Shown here piece by piece: positions 52,717-59,790 of a stretch of DNA of 59,790 nucleotides. The notes beneath the pieces were generated by a model. The model saw only the letters and a list, made by a program, of their open reading frames with translations. It was not told the DNA's origin and made no database searches. The stretch comes from Candidatus Cryptobacteroides excrementipullorum (lineage in GTDB: Bacteria > Bacteroidota > Bacteroidia > Bacteroidales > UBA932). The DNA is taken from assembly GCA_017695065.1 (NCBI GenBank), contig JADILZ010000026.1:1-59790 (forward strand), read 5' to 3'. A program made the translations under genes and the position numbers. Position 1 is the first letter of the stretch, and every line of letters begins with the position of its first letter.

Positions 52717-53643
52717 ATGGAAGAGAACATAAAATTATCAGGAGAGGCCAGGACATTCGCAGCCATAGACATCGGAAGCAATGCGGTGAGGCTTCTCATC
52801 AAACAGGTGGTCGAGCCCGGACAGCACCCGAAACTCAACAAGGCACTGCTTGTGAGGGTTCCCCTCAGGCTCGGATTCGACGTATTCTCCGATGGAAGGA
52901 TCTCGGAAAAGAAAGAAAAGAACCTCATCCGCCTGATGAAAAGCTACAGGCATCTGATGAAGATATACGGGACGGACACATACCGGGCATGCGCCACCTC
53001 GGCCATGAGGGACGCAGCCAACGGTCCGCAGATAATCAAGCGTGTGGAGAAGGCGAGCGGAATAAGGATAGAGATCATAGACGGGCAGGAAGAGGCCAGG
53101 ATCGTATATGAGAACCACATCGAGAACATGAAAGGACGGAAAGGCAATTTCATGTATGTGGATGTCGGTGGAGGCAGCACTGAGATCAACCTCATTTCCG
53201 ACGGAGGACTGGTCTGCTCCAGGTCATATAACATAGGTACAGTGCGTATCCTCAACAACGCCGCGACAGAAGACGAGTGGAAACGTCTCAGGAAGGACAT
53301 GCATGACCTCGCCCAGTCCTACCCGGGGATAGAGCTCATCGGGTCAGGCGGCAACATAAACAAGCTGGTGAAGATGGTGAAGAACCGGGACAAACGTTAC
53401 CCGAAGATGAGCGTGGCGTCACTCCAGGAGATGTACGACACTCTTAAGCCGCTATCGGTAGAAGAACGGATCGAGACATTCGACCTGAAGCCTGACAGGG
53501 CGGACGTCATCGTCCCTGCGGCCGGGATATTCCTCACCATAGCGGGGATACTCGGCTCCACCACGATATATGTTCCTGTGATAGGACTTGCTGACGGCAT
53601 TATAGATGACTTGTACAGCAGGTCGTTCCATCAGGAAATGTGA
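52717..53643 (+). CDS. ppx: Exopolyphosphatase (Ppx/GppA family)
   Basis: The 308-residue protein is a short Ppx/GppA enzyme with only the two ASKHA domains. TFAAIDIGSNAVRLLI is the phosphate-1 loop, EEARIVYENHI follows, MYVDVGGGSTEINLISDG is phosphate-2, and IELIGSGGNINKL is the adenosine-type motif. It removes terminal phosphates from polyphosphate or hydrolyses pppGpp; the pairing with ppk1 favours the first. The C-terminal HD-like domain of long Ppx enzymes is absent. It converges with a TPR-like gene eight bases away. Confidence 0.94.
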   Translation: MEENIKLSGEARTFAAIDIGSNAVRLLIKQVVEPGQHPKLNKALLVRVPLRLGFDVFSDGRISEKKEKNLIRLMKSYRHLMKIYGTDTYRACATSAMRDAANGPQIIKRVEKASGIRIEIIDGQEEARIVYENHIENMKGRKGNFMYVDVGGGSTEINLISDGGLVCSRSYNIGTVRILNNAATEDEWKRLRKDMHDLAQSYPGIELIGSGGNINKLVKMVKNRDKRYPKMSVASLQEMYDTLKPLSVEERIETFDLKPDRADVIVPAAGIFLTIAGILGSTTIYVPVIGLADGIIDDLYSRSFHQEM

Positions 53644-53650
53644 GCGCAGG

Positions 53651-53914
53651 TCAGGGATTCATCAGGTCCTTGTTCACAAATCCGGTAATACGCTGCACCA
53701 GCTCTATCGAAGCAAGGGCCTTATTCCTTACGGACTCAAGCTCCAGCCGGGCAGTATCGTCCACGGCATAGGCCAGTCCGGCATCCGCGCACTCCACGGC
53801 TGAACGGAAAGCATTGACGGCACAGCCGAAATCACCTTCCTTTCTATAAATACAACCCAGGTCATACCACTGAGCGGCAGACCTGGGTTCATTATTGTTG
53901 TTCTTTTCTGTCAT
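53651..53914 (-). CDS. Small TPR-like protein
   Basis: This is an 87-residue protein with NEPRSAAQWYDLGCIYRKEGDFGCAVNAFRSAVECADAG, which fits one TPR helix pair (W-x-x-x-G-x-x-Y, then G-x-x-x-x-A-x-x-x-F-x-x-A), and then a second amphipathic helix pair ending DLMNP. The gene begins 32 bases after rnfA and may be the tail of the rnf transcript. The function is unknown; a protein-binding adaptor is plausible. Confidence 0.7.
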   Translation of the reverse strand: MTEKNNNNEPRSAAQWYDLGCIYRKEGDFGCAVNAFRSAVECADAGLAYAVDDTARLELESVRNKALASIELVQRITGFVNKDLMNP

Positions 53915-53946
53915 TGTGTATTACAGGCCACGAATTTATGTGGATT

Positions 53947-54546
53947 TTACACAAGTCCGGAGAAGCCCATGAACGCCAGTGCAAGGATACTTGCAGTGAT
54001 GAGCGCAATCGGAATCCCCTGGAAAGCCTTAGGCACCTTGCTCAGGGCAAGCTGCTCGCGAAGTCCCGCAAAGAGTATCATCGCCACACCGAATCCCACC
54101 GAAGTCGCGAAAGCATACACCACGGACTCAGCAAGGTTAAGCATGTGAGGCTCACCTCCGAATGTGAATTCCTTGGTGACCACTATGAGAGCCACACCGA
54201 GGACGGCGCAGTTGGTCGTGATCAGAGGGAGGAAGATACCAAGCGCCTGGTACAGGGAAGGGCTTACTTTCTTGAGCACAATCTCCACCATCTGCACCAG
54301 GGCGGCAATCACCAGGATGAACGCCACTGTCTGCATGAACTCAATGTGAAGCGGCACCAGCACATAATACTGGAGCAGGTAAGTCACCAGGGTGGACAGT
54401 GTGATGACGAAACATACAGCGCCTGACATGCCGACAGCCGTACTCAGCTTGTTGGATACCCCCAGGAACGGGCAGCAGCCAAGAAACTGCGCCAGCAGGA
54501 TATTGTTTACGAATATCGCCGATATAATTATGATCAAATATTCCAT
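53947..54546 (-). CDS. rnfA: Rnf complex subunit A
   Basis: RnfA is a six-helix inner-membrane subunit of the Rnf ferredoxin:NAD+ oxidoreductase. The 199-residue protein shows [34 protein letters not shown], with the conserved Cys that binds the intramembrane [2Fe-2S] cluster together with the RnfE Cys, and [14 protein letters not shown] in the pseudo-repeat. It is the last rnf gene, six bases after rnfE. Confidence 0.96.
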   Translation of the reverse strand: MEYLIIIISAIFVNNILLAQFLGCCPFLGVSNKLSTAVGMSGAVCFVITLSTLVTYLLQYYVLVPLHIEFMQTVAFILVIAALVQMVEIVLKKVSPSLYQALGIFLPLITTNCAVLGVALIVVTKEFTFGGEPHMLNLAESVVYAFATSVGFGVAMILFAGLREQLALSKVPKAFQGIPIALITASILALAFMGFSGLV

Positions 54547-54552
54547 AGCCGT

Positions 54553-55137
54553 TTACTTTTTAGCTGTAAGTTTTCTGAATATCACGATAAGATAGCCCAA
54601 TGCCAGGAATGCCCCAGGGGCAAGCACAAACACGAGGATACCGTCGCCAGAAATGAACTTGTACCCGAATGCGGAACCGCTCCCGAGAATTTCACGGACA
54701 AGTCCCAGCACAGTGAGCGACAACGTGAATCCGAGTCCGATCCCGAGCCCGTCACACGCCGAATCGACGACACTGTTCTTGTTGGCGAAAGCCTCTGCAC
54801 GGCCGAGCACGATACAGTTCACGACGATAAGCGGGATGAAGAGCCCCAGTGTCTCGTACATTGCAGGTGTGTAGGCCTGCATGATGAACTGGAGGATGGT
54901 CACGAATGCGGCGATAATCACGATATACGCCGGAATGCGCACTTTGTCAGGTATATAAGGGGCCGTAGCCGAAATGGCCATGTTTGAAAGCACCAGCACG
55001 AACAGTGTTGCCAGTCCCATTCCCATGCCGTTCATTGCAGATGTGGTAGTGGCCAGGGTCGGACACATACCAAGGATAAGGACAAATGTAGGGTTTTCCT
55101 TGACAAGTCCTTTGGTTATAAGCTGAAGTTTACTCAT
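54553..55137 (-). CDS. rnfE: Rnf complex subunit E
   Basis: The ATG at 55137 gives 195 residues (MSKLQLITKGLVKENPTFVL) and overlaps the rnfG stop by eight bases; a longer frame lies within rnfG. It is the partner of RnfA, with six helices, NPTFVLILGMCPTLATTTSAMNGMGMGLA (conserved Cys and Asn) and IPLIVVNCIVLGRAEAFA in the second half. Together RnfA and RnfE form the ion-translocating core. Confidence 0.95.
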   Translation of the reverse strand: MSKLQLITKGLVKENPTFVLILGMCPTLATTTSAMNGMGMGLATLFVLVLSNMAISATAPYIPDKVRIPAYIVIIAAFVTILQFIMQAYTPAMYETLGLFIPLIVVNCIVLGRAEAFANKNSVVDSACDGLGIGLGFTLSLTVLGLVREILGSGSAFGYKFISGDGILVFVLAPGAFLALGYLIVIFRKLTAKK

Positions 55138-55786
55138 TGCTCTGTCCTCCGTTGTCTGTCTCTGAAGTATTTTCATACTCCATTGTCGCGTGTAACGTAG
55201 ATGCCCCTGATGCGGCATCAGGCTGTGCGCCGGTCGTTATGGCGGCAAAAACATTCAGTGCATTCTGGATTGCTGCCACATAAGCCCTTGAAGTGATGGT
55301 AGATGCGGTGATGGCATCTACATCGCCTCCGTCTTTCTTCACCTTGAGCACCTTCTCCTCAGGATTGAAGTTCCTGAACTGGTCGGCGAAGGCAGGTTCA
55401 GTACATTTCGCGCCGAGTCCGGGAGTCTCCGCCTGGGAAAGCACCGTTGTATTGTAAACTATACCGTCAGATGTGAGTCCTACCATCAGGGTCACGGGCC
55501 CGCTGAATCCCGAGCCGGAAGCTATGATGGCGTATCCGGCCACCGAACCGCCCTTGGATACCTTGTAATATGTATAGTCCGTACCGGCCACACTGATTTC
55601 CGCCAGTTCCGGAGTCCCGTCAAACTCAGGGACAACCTGTGCTATGGCGTTGTTGGTCTTGGCAGCCGCAGCAGCGTCTATAGGAGCCTTGGTCACGGCA
55701 TAGACTACGGCAAGCAGGGCCGAGCTGACCAGGCAGATGACCAGAAGGCACAGCACCATATTCTTGAATGATGATTTTACAGCCAT
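55130..55786 (-). CDS. rnfG: Rnf complex subunit G (flavinylated)
   Basis: RnfG has one N-terminal membrane helix (MVLCLLVICLVSSALLAVVYAV) and a periplasmic FMN-binding domain. The flavinylation site is in VDAITASTITSRAYV, where Thr is retained although the usual GA of (S/T)GAT is AS, as in other Bacteroidetes members. ETPGLGAKCTEPAFADQF is the other family segment. The 218-residue chain ends in a low-complexity Asn/Ser/Gln-rich tail. It lies four bases after rnfD. Confidence 0.94.
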   Translation of the reverse strand: MAVKSSFKNMVLCLLVICLVSSALLAVVYAVTKAPIDAAAAAKTNNAIAQVVPEFDGTPELAEISVAGTDYTYYKVSKGGSVAGYAIIASGSGFSGPVTLMVGLTSDGIVYNTTVLSQAETPGLGAKCTEPAFADQFRNFNPEEKVLKVKKDGGDVDAITASTITSRAYVAAIQNALNVFAAITTGAQPDAASGASTLHATMEYENTSETDNGGQSNE

Positions 55787-55790
55787 GTCA

Positions 55791-56774
55791 TTACCTCCCG
55801 TATTTCTTTTGTTTGCAGAACTTGTTGATAAGCGGCACCACGGAGTTCATTATCAGGATAGCGAAAGACATACCCTCCGGATATGACCCGAAGTACCTTA
55901 TCAGGATGGTCAGCAGACCTATGCCTACTCCGAAGATGATTCCTCCCTTGTCGCTCATAGGCGATGTCACATAGTCTGTTGCCATGAAGACCGCGCCCAG
56001 AAGGACACCTCCTGTAAGAAGGTTGAACAGAGGGTCAGTGTACTGGTCAGGGTTAATGAGCCAGAATATCCCGGAGAACACAAACACCGTCGCCAGTATG
56101 GAGAGCGTGATATAAGGCCTTATGACCTTGCGTGCAAGGAGATAGATGAAACCCATCAGAATGGCTATGGCCGAAATCTCCCCTGCTGACCCGCCGATAT
56201 TGATGAACAGAGTCTGGAGATAGGAGAAGTCATGCTGGGCATAGATTTCCGGAAGGGTCATCCCCTGTGCAAGTCCTTCCTTCACGATACCCAGAGGTGT
56301 AGCTCCGGAAACCGCATCCACCCCGCCGATAAAGCCTTTCGGGGCAGCCCAGTTGGTCATGAAAGTAGGGAAGGAAACCAGGAGGAACACCCTGGCTGCG
56401 ATGGCCGGGTTGAAGAGGTTCTGTCCCAGGCCACCGAAAGTCATCTTGACTACTCCGATAGCGAATACAGCACCTATGACAGCCACCCACCACGGGCAGG
56501 AAGGGGGAAGGTTGAGAAACAGAAGGACACCTGTGACCGATGAAGACCAGTCCCCTACCGTACTCGGCGCCTTGAACATGAATCTGGTGATCAGGTATTC
56601 CGCCAGCAAACATGAAACTACGCTCACTGCCAGGAGGAGCAGCGCAGACAGGCCGTAATAGAGGACTGACACGATGACCGAAGGCAGCAGAGCTATCACC
56701 ACGTCACGCATAAGGACCGGTGTAGAGGTCTTCGCGTGGATATGTGGAGATGGTGAAACCAATATCTTGTTCAT
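55791..56774 (-). CDS. rnfD: Rnf complex subunit D (flavinylated)
   Basis: The 327-residue membrane protein begins LVSPSPHIHAKTSTPVLMRDVVIALLP, the RnfD/NqrB signature. VDAVSGATPLGIV contains the Thr covalently bound to FMN. LTFGGLGQNLFNPAIAARVFL and the final TDYVTSPMSDKGGIIFGVGIGLLTILIRYFGSYPEGMSFAIL are also typical. It probably carries riboflavin as well, and takes part in ion translocation. Confidence 0.96.
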   Translation of the reverse strand: MNKILVSPSPHIHAKTSTPVLMRDVVIALLPSVIVSVLYYGLSALLLLAVSVVSCLLAEYLITRFMFKAPSTVGDWSSSVTGVLLFLNLPPSCPWWVAVIGAVFAIGVVKMTFGGLGQNLFNPAIAARVFLLVSFPTFMTNWAAPKGFIGGVDAVSGATPLGIVKEGLAQGMTLPEIYAQHDFSYLQTLFINIGGSAGEISAIAILMGFIYLLARKVIRPYITLSILATVFVFSGIFWLINPDQYTDPLFNLLTGGVLLGAVFMATDYVTSPMSDKGGIIFGVGIGLLTILIRYFGSYPEGMSFAILIMNSVVPLINKFCKQKKYGR

Positions 56775-56795
56775 TGTCTTAATAGTATTATTTCG

Positions 56796-58160
56796 TTATT
56801 TCTTAGGCGCCGTACGTGCACGCATCGCCCTGATGACCTCTCCTTTGGCTATCCTTATGACATCCAGCAGAGGGATGTTGGCAGGACAGCTGTAAAGGCA
56901 GCAGCCACATTCGATACAGTCCTGTACCGCATTGTCTTCAAGTTCATCTGACATCCCGTTGCGGGCGAGCTTGTTCAGCAGGAACGGCTCCAGTCCCATA
57001 GGGCAGGCCTCGGCGCATTTGCCGCAGCGGATACAGTTTGACTCCGGCTTCCTTTCTGTCTGCTCTGCAGTAAGATAGAGAATCGAGGATGACCCCTTCA
57101 AGGTCGCCGCGTCAAAATTGGATATGGCCTTTCCCATCATAGGGCCGCCGCTGACTATCTTCACAGCCTTCTCAGGCACGCCTCCGTTGTATTCCGCTAT
57201 ATATGAAAGCGGGAAGCCTATGCGGAAAAGGTAGTTCTTCTGCCTGTCGGCAGGAAGACAGTCTCCGGTCACAGTCATGGTGTTGGAAATGAGCGGCATG
57301 TTCTTCTGAACGGCATCATATACAGCCAGGGAAGTGGCGACATTCTGCACTACCGCACCGACATCGATAGGAAGTCCCATCGATTTCACCTGCCTGCGCA
57401 TCACTGCATCTATCAGCTGCTTCTCCCCGCCCTGCGGGTATTTCTTCTTGAGTGTCATTACCTCAATGCCGCTGTAGTCCCGGGATACCTTCCCGAGCTC
57501 TTCCACAGCTGCCGACATGGCGCTGACTGCCTCAGGCTTGTTCTCCTCGATTCCGATGACAGCCCGCTGTACACCGAGGACCTTCTTCATGAGCGCAGCC
57601 CCGACCACAATCTGTCTGGTCTTCTCAAGCATGATCCGGTAATCCGATGTAAGATAAGGCTCGCACTCAGCCCCGTTGAGAATCAGGCACTCGGCCTTCT
57701 TGTCAGGCGGCGGACAGAGTTTCACATGGGTCGGGAACGTAGCGCCGCCGAGTCCGACCACGCCGTTGTTCTTGATCCTGTCTATAATGAACTGCCTGTC
57801 CTGGGGTATTTCCGTCACAAGCGTATCCGAAGTGTCTATGCCGTCAGCCCACTGGTCAGGCTCAGTCTCTATCTCGACATGCACCACAGGTATCCCTGCC
57901 AGATCCTTGCGCAGCCCGACAGTTTTCACAGTACCGGTGACGGAAGAGTGCACATAAGCGGAGATAAACCCGGTAGGCTCTCCTATGACCTGTCCTGTCT
58001 TCACCTTGTCACCAGGGGCCACAATGGCCTTCGCCGGGCCGCCAAGATGCTGTGCCATGGAGATATATACTGTCTTGGGAATAGGAAGGGCCTCTATCTT
58101 GCACCCTGCTGAAATCTTCTTGTCGTCCGGGTGGACGCCTCCGATTGAAAATGTCTTCAT
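56796..58160 (-). CDS. rnfC: Rnf complex subunit C (NADH/ferredoxin-side)
   Basis: RnfC carries the NAD/FMN site and two [4Fe-4S] clusters on the cytoplasmic side. The 454-residue protein starts with a biotinyl/lipoyl-like fold (GGVHPDDKKISAGCKIEALPIPKTVYISMAQHLG), then the NADH/FMN region (NNGVVGLGGATFPTHVKLCPP and LILNGAECEPYLTSDYRIML). The C-terminal cluster motifs are CIRCGKCAEACPMGLEP and CIECGCCLYSCPANIPLLD. It begins three bases after rnfB ends. Confidence 0.97.
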   Translation of the reverse strand: MKTFSIGGVHPDDKKISAGCKIEALPIPKTVYISMAQHLGGPAKAIVAPGDKVKTGQVIGEPTGFISAYVHSSVTGTVKTVGLRKDLAGIPVVHVEIETEPDQWADGIDTSDTLVTEIPQDRQFIIDRIKNNGVVGLGGATFPTHVKLCPPPDKKAECLILNGAECEPYLTSDYRIMLEKTRQIVVGAALMKKVLGVQRAVIGIEENKPEAVSAMSAAVEELGKVSRDYSGIEVMTLKKKYPQGGEKQLIDAVMRRQVKSMGLPIDVGAVVQNVATSLAVYDAVQKNMPLISNTMTVTGDCLPADRQKNYLFRIGFPLSYIAEYNGGVPEKAVKIVSGGPMMGKAISNFDAATLKGSSSILYLTAEQTERKPESNCIRCGKCAEACPMGLEPFLLNKLARNGMSDELEDNAVQDCIECGCCLYSCPANIPLLDVIRIAKGEVIRAMRARTAPKK

Positions 58161-58163
58161 AGT

Positions 58164-59153
58164 CTATTCCTCACTCTTTTTCTCTGGTTCTACTTTCTTC
58201 TCCGTAACGGCTGACGCAGCAGGCTTTGCCGCAGCCCCGTCCACAGCCTTTGACACTGCAGGTCCTGGTTTTACGGTAGCTGCACCGTCCTGCGCAGGTC
58301 CGGCGGCAGGCTTAGGTGCCGGCTTCACAGCAGGAGAAGGGAAATTGACATCATGGATGGCTCCGGTAGGGCACTCTACCACACACTTGCGGCAGAGCTT
58401 GCACTTCTCGAAATCGATGTACGCCACATTATGCTCGACCTTGACAGCACCGAACGGACACGCCTTCTCGCACTTCCCGCAACCGATGCACGCGGACTTG
58501 CAGGCCTTGCGGGCCACGGCCCCTTTCTCCATGTTCACGCATGAGACGAACACGCGGCGGTTCTTCGGTCCCTTGTTCCTCAGTTCGATGATACGCTTAG
58601 GACAAGCCTTGACACAGGCGCCGCAGGCAGTACACTTCTCCTCGTCCACGACAGGAAGCCCTGTCTCAGGATCCATGGAAAGGGCACCGAACTGGCATGC
58701 CGACACACAGTCTCCGCATCCGAGACACCCGTAGAAACACCCTGTGTCGCCGCTGTAGAGGGCGGCTTTCACCTTGCATGACTGGTAGCCGGCATACTCG
58801 TTGGTCTTAGGGCGGTTGGCACAGGTGCCGTTACAGCGCACCACAGCCACCATCGGAGCTTTCTCCTTGACTTCAAGACCCAGTACCTCAGCGACCTTCT
58901 TCATAGTATCGTTGCCACCGACAGGACAGAAATTATTGTCCAGGTTCATGGCTTCGACGCAGGATTGCGCAAACGCGCGGCAGCCGGCAAATCCGCAGCC
59001 TCCGCAGTTCGCTCCCGGCATCACCTTCTCCACTTCGTCGATGCGCGGGTCCTCCTCTACCTTGAACTTCTCCGCTACAAGGTAAAGGACTACCGCAAGC
59101 AGGACACCCAGGAGGGTGATGATCGCAATAGTCCAGATAATTGTTGTTGTCAT
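58164..59153 (-). CDS. rnfB: Rnf complex subunit B
   Basis: The 329-residue protein has one N-terminal helix (TIIWTIAIITLLGVLLAVVLYLVAE) and the RnfB four-Cys motif PGANCGGCGFAGCRAFAQSC. Several [4Fe-4S] sites follow (CFYGCLGCGDCVSACQFG; CTACGACVKACPKR; CIGCGKCEKACPFG; CKLCRKCVVECPTG). A long Ala/Pro/Lys-rich tail (about 275-329) is unlike shorter RnfB proteins and may be disordered. It receives electrons from ferredoxin. It follows the rseC-like gene after 23 bases. Confidence 0.96.
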   Translation of the reverse strand: MTTTIIWTIAIITLLGVLLAVVLYLVAEKFKVEEDPRIDEVEKVMPGANCGGCGFAGCRAFAQSCVEAMNLDNNFCPVGGNDTMKKVAEVLGLEVKEKAPMVAVVRCNGTCANRPKTNEYAGYQSCKVKAALYSGDTGCFYGCLGCGDCVSACQFGALSMDPETGLPVVDEEKCTACGACVKACPKRIIELRNKGPKNRRVFVSCVNMEKGAVARKACKSACIGCGKCEKACPFGAVKVEHNVAYIDFEKCKLCRKCVVECPTGAIHDVNFPSPAVKPAPKPAAGPAQDGAATVKPGPAVSKAVDGAAAKPAASAVTEKKVEPEKKSEE

Positions 59154-59176
59154 TATAGTGTTTAGTTAAAATAATT

Positions 59177-59596
59177 CTATTTTTCTTTCAGGTAGAACAC
59201 GAATTCATTGGCCAGGCGGTCCCTCAGAAGGTACAGTACCAGATAATAGACTGCCACAACCCCTACCGAAGCAAGTCCGACATAAATTTCGTGCACGCTA
59301 ACGGCGGACAAAGTTAATATTAAAATCATTAAAATGACCAAAGGAATCACATAAGATAACCATACAGCCTTCAGGCCCATCGACTGCCTGAGCATAACCC
59401 TCACCTCATCCCCGGGTTTCCACGTTGCGTAAGGATCCGTCGGCACGGATATCTCCTTCACCTTCTCCTCGGAGACCCCGCACACCCCCTTGGCATGACA
59501 GGCGGCACAAGCCGATGTGGAGATGATCCGGACCGTGGTGAATTCCGGAGTCATTTCTGTTACAGTACCTATATGCGAAACTTCATTCCTGGCCAT
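59177..59596 (-). CDS. rseC: RseC/SoxR-reducing-system-like protein
   Basis: This is a 139-residue RseC-family protein. It has a short N-terminal domain with four Cys in SACAACHAKGVCGVS, then VPTDPYATWKPGDEVRVMLRQSMG, and two membrane helices (AVWLSYVIPLVILMILILTLS; IYVGLASVGVVAVYYLVLYLL). In Bacteroidetes this gene usually leads the rnf operon, as here, and is thought to assist the Rnf/Rsx complex. Upstream lies the second MITE-like element (from 59629), only 33 bases from the start codon. Confidence 0.88.
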   Translation of the reverse strand: MARNEVSHIGTVTEMTPEFTTVRIISTSACAACHAKGVCGVSEEKVKEISVPTDPYATWKPGDEVRVMLRQSMGLKAVWLSYVIPLVILMILILTLSAVSVHEIYVGLASVGVVAVYYLVLYLLRDRLANEFVFYLKEK

Positions 59597-59628
59597 TTCC
59601 TTTCCTTTTATATTGTCACATTAATACT

Positions 59629-59790
59629 AACGTCAGTTCGACGAATTTATGTTTAACATATTATATTAAAAATCAATATTTTATCATTTATGACCGGATT
59701 TCTTACAGAAATCCTGTCTGTCCACCCCCAGTCACCTATCGGTGACAGCCCCGGTGGGGCATGCGCCTCCGCTTCGCTGCGCCGGCACCT
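59629..59790 (-). mobile_element. Second MITE-like element, partial (extends beyond the window)
   Basis: The terminal repeat AACGTCAGTTCGACGAATT (59629-59647) is identical to the right end of the element at 445-770. It is followed by a similar AT-rich arm, a hairpin GGATTTC-TTACA-GAAATCC (59696-59714) and a repeat core from 59718 to the window edge. It is inserted so that its right end faces the rnf operon. Its far end should lie about 160 bases beyond the window, and the target duplication there should read ATACT, as at 59624-59628. Confidence 0.7.
59718..59790 (-). repeat. Structured repeat core, copy 4 (partial)
   Basis: On the minus strand it runs from AGGTGCCGGCGCAGCG to GACTGGGGGTGGACAG. 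The second and third hairpins read GCCCC-ACC-GGGGC and GTCACC-GATA-GGTGAC; the latter has the stem of copy 1 extended by two pairs and yet another loop. Confidence 0.8.

Overview
This window comes from a member of the Bacteroidales, probably a gut lineage of moderately high GC. The evidence is the Bacteroidetes promoter form (TTTG, 19-20 bases, TAnnTTTG) in front of several genes and both tRNAs, the rseC-rnfBCDGEA gene order, a two-gene LysO exporter, a fused YczE/cytidylate-kinase protein, an outer-membrane receptor of the OMP_b-brl_3 type, lipoproteins, and a GH20/DUF5722 glycan cluster. I cannot name the species; Rikenellaceae or a neighbouring family would fit.

Layout. 1-8.4 kb: a GNAT fragment, a 326-bp MITE-like element, a nitroreductase with a palindromic promoter, a methyltransferase, the membrane-kinase fusion, then histidine degradation genes (ftcD-hutU and a CAT-like acetyltransferase). 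8.4-15 kb: two tandem DUF5722 lipoproteins, a GH20 hexosaminidase and a thioredoxin-like lipoprotein. 15-27.8 kb: a compact leftward purine operon, purE-purK-purL-purF-coaW-purM-purH-purD-folD. 28-38 kb: cysS, two tandem copies of the repeat core, xthA, a TonB-type receptor, split lysO, a flippase-like protein, a PfkB kinase, a DUF6913 protein and a DUF368 lipid carrier transporter. At 38.1 kb is tRNA-Arg(TCT), followed by a lower-GC insert with an unrecognised membrane-anchored protein and a toxin-antitoxin pair whose toxin is frameshifted. 40.6-46.3 kb: dedA with an unusual repeat-rich upstream region, a secreted CMD-cupin fusion, a broken small gene, an 11-residue-repeat microprotein, an AraC regulator, a DUF3108/TapB-like protein and fucO. 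46.7-53.6 kb: tRNA-Val(TAC), hemW with a coiled-coil membrane protein, two sister small outer-membrane proteins, and ppk1-ppx. 53.6-59.6 kb: a complete rnf operon.

How the genes work together. The purine operon carries FolD, which supplies one-carbon folate for PurH, and a type II pantothenate kinase. FtcD returns a one-carbon unit from histidine to the same folate pool. Ppk1 and Ppx make and degrade polyphosphate. Rnf couples ferredoxin and NAD to an ion gradient. DUF368 and DedA are two unrelated families that recycle undecaprenyl phosphate, and both lie in this window.

The most unusual content is not protein coding. A GC-rich, hairpin-rich core of about 125 bp occurs four times. One copy sits inside a 326-bp element with 19-bp terminal inverted repeats and a 5-bp target duplication (445-770). 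A second such element starts at 59629, just upstream of the rnf operon, and runs off the window. Two naked cores stand in tandem between cysS and xthA (29570-29834). The hairpins keep their pairing while their loops change, which points to a conserved folded molecule.
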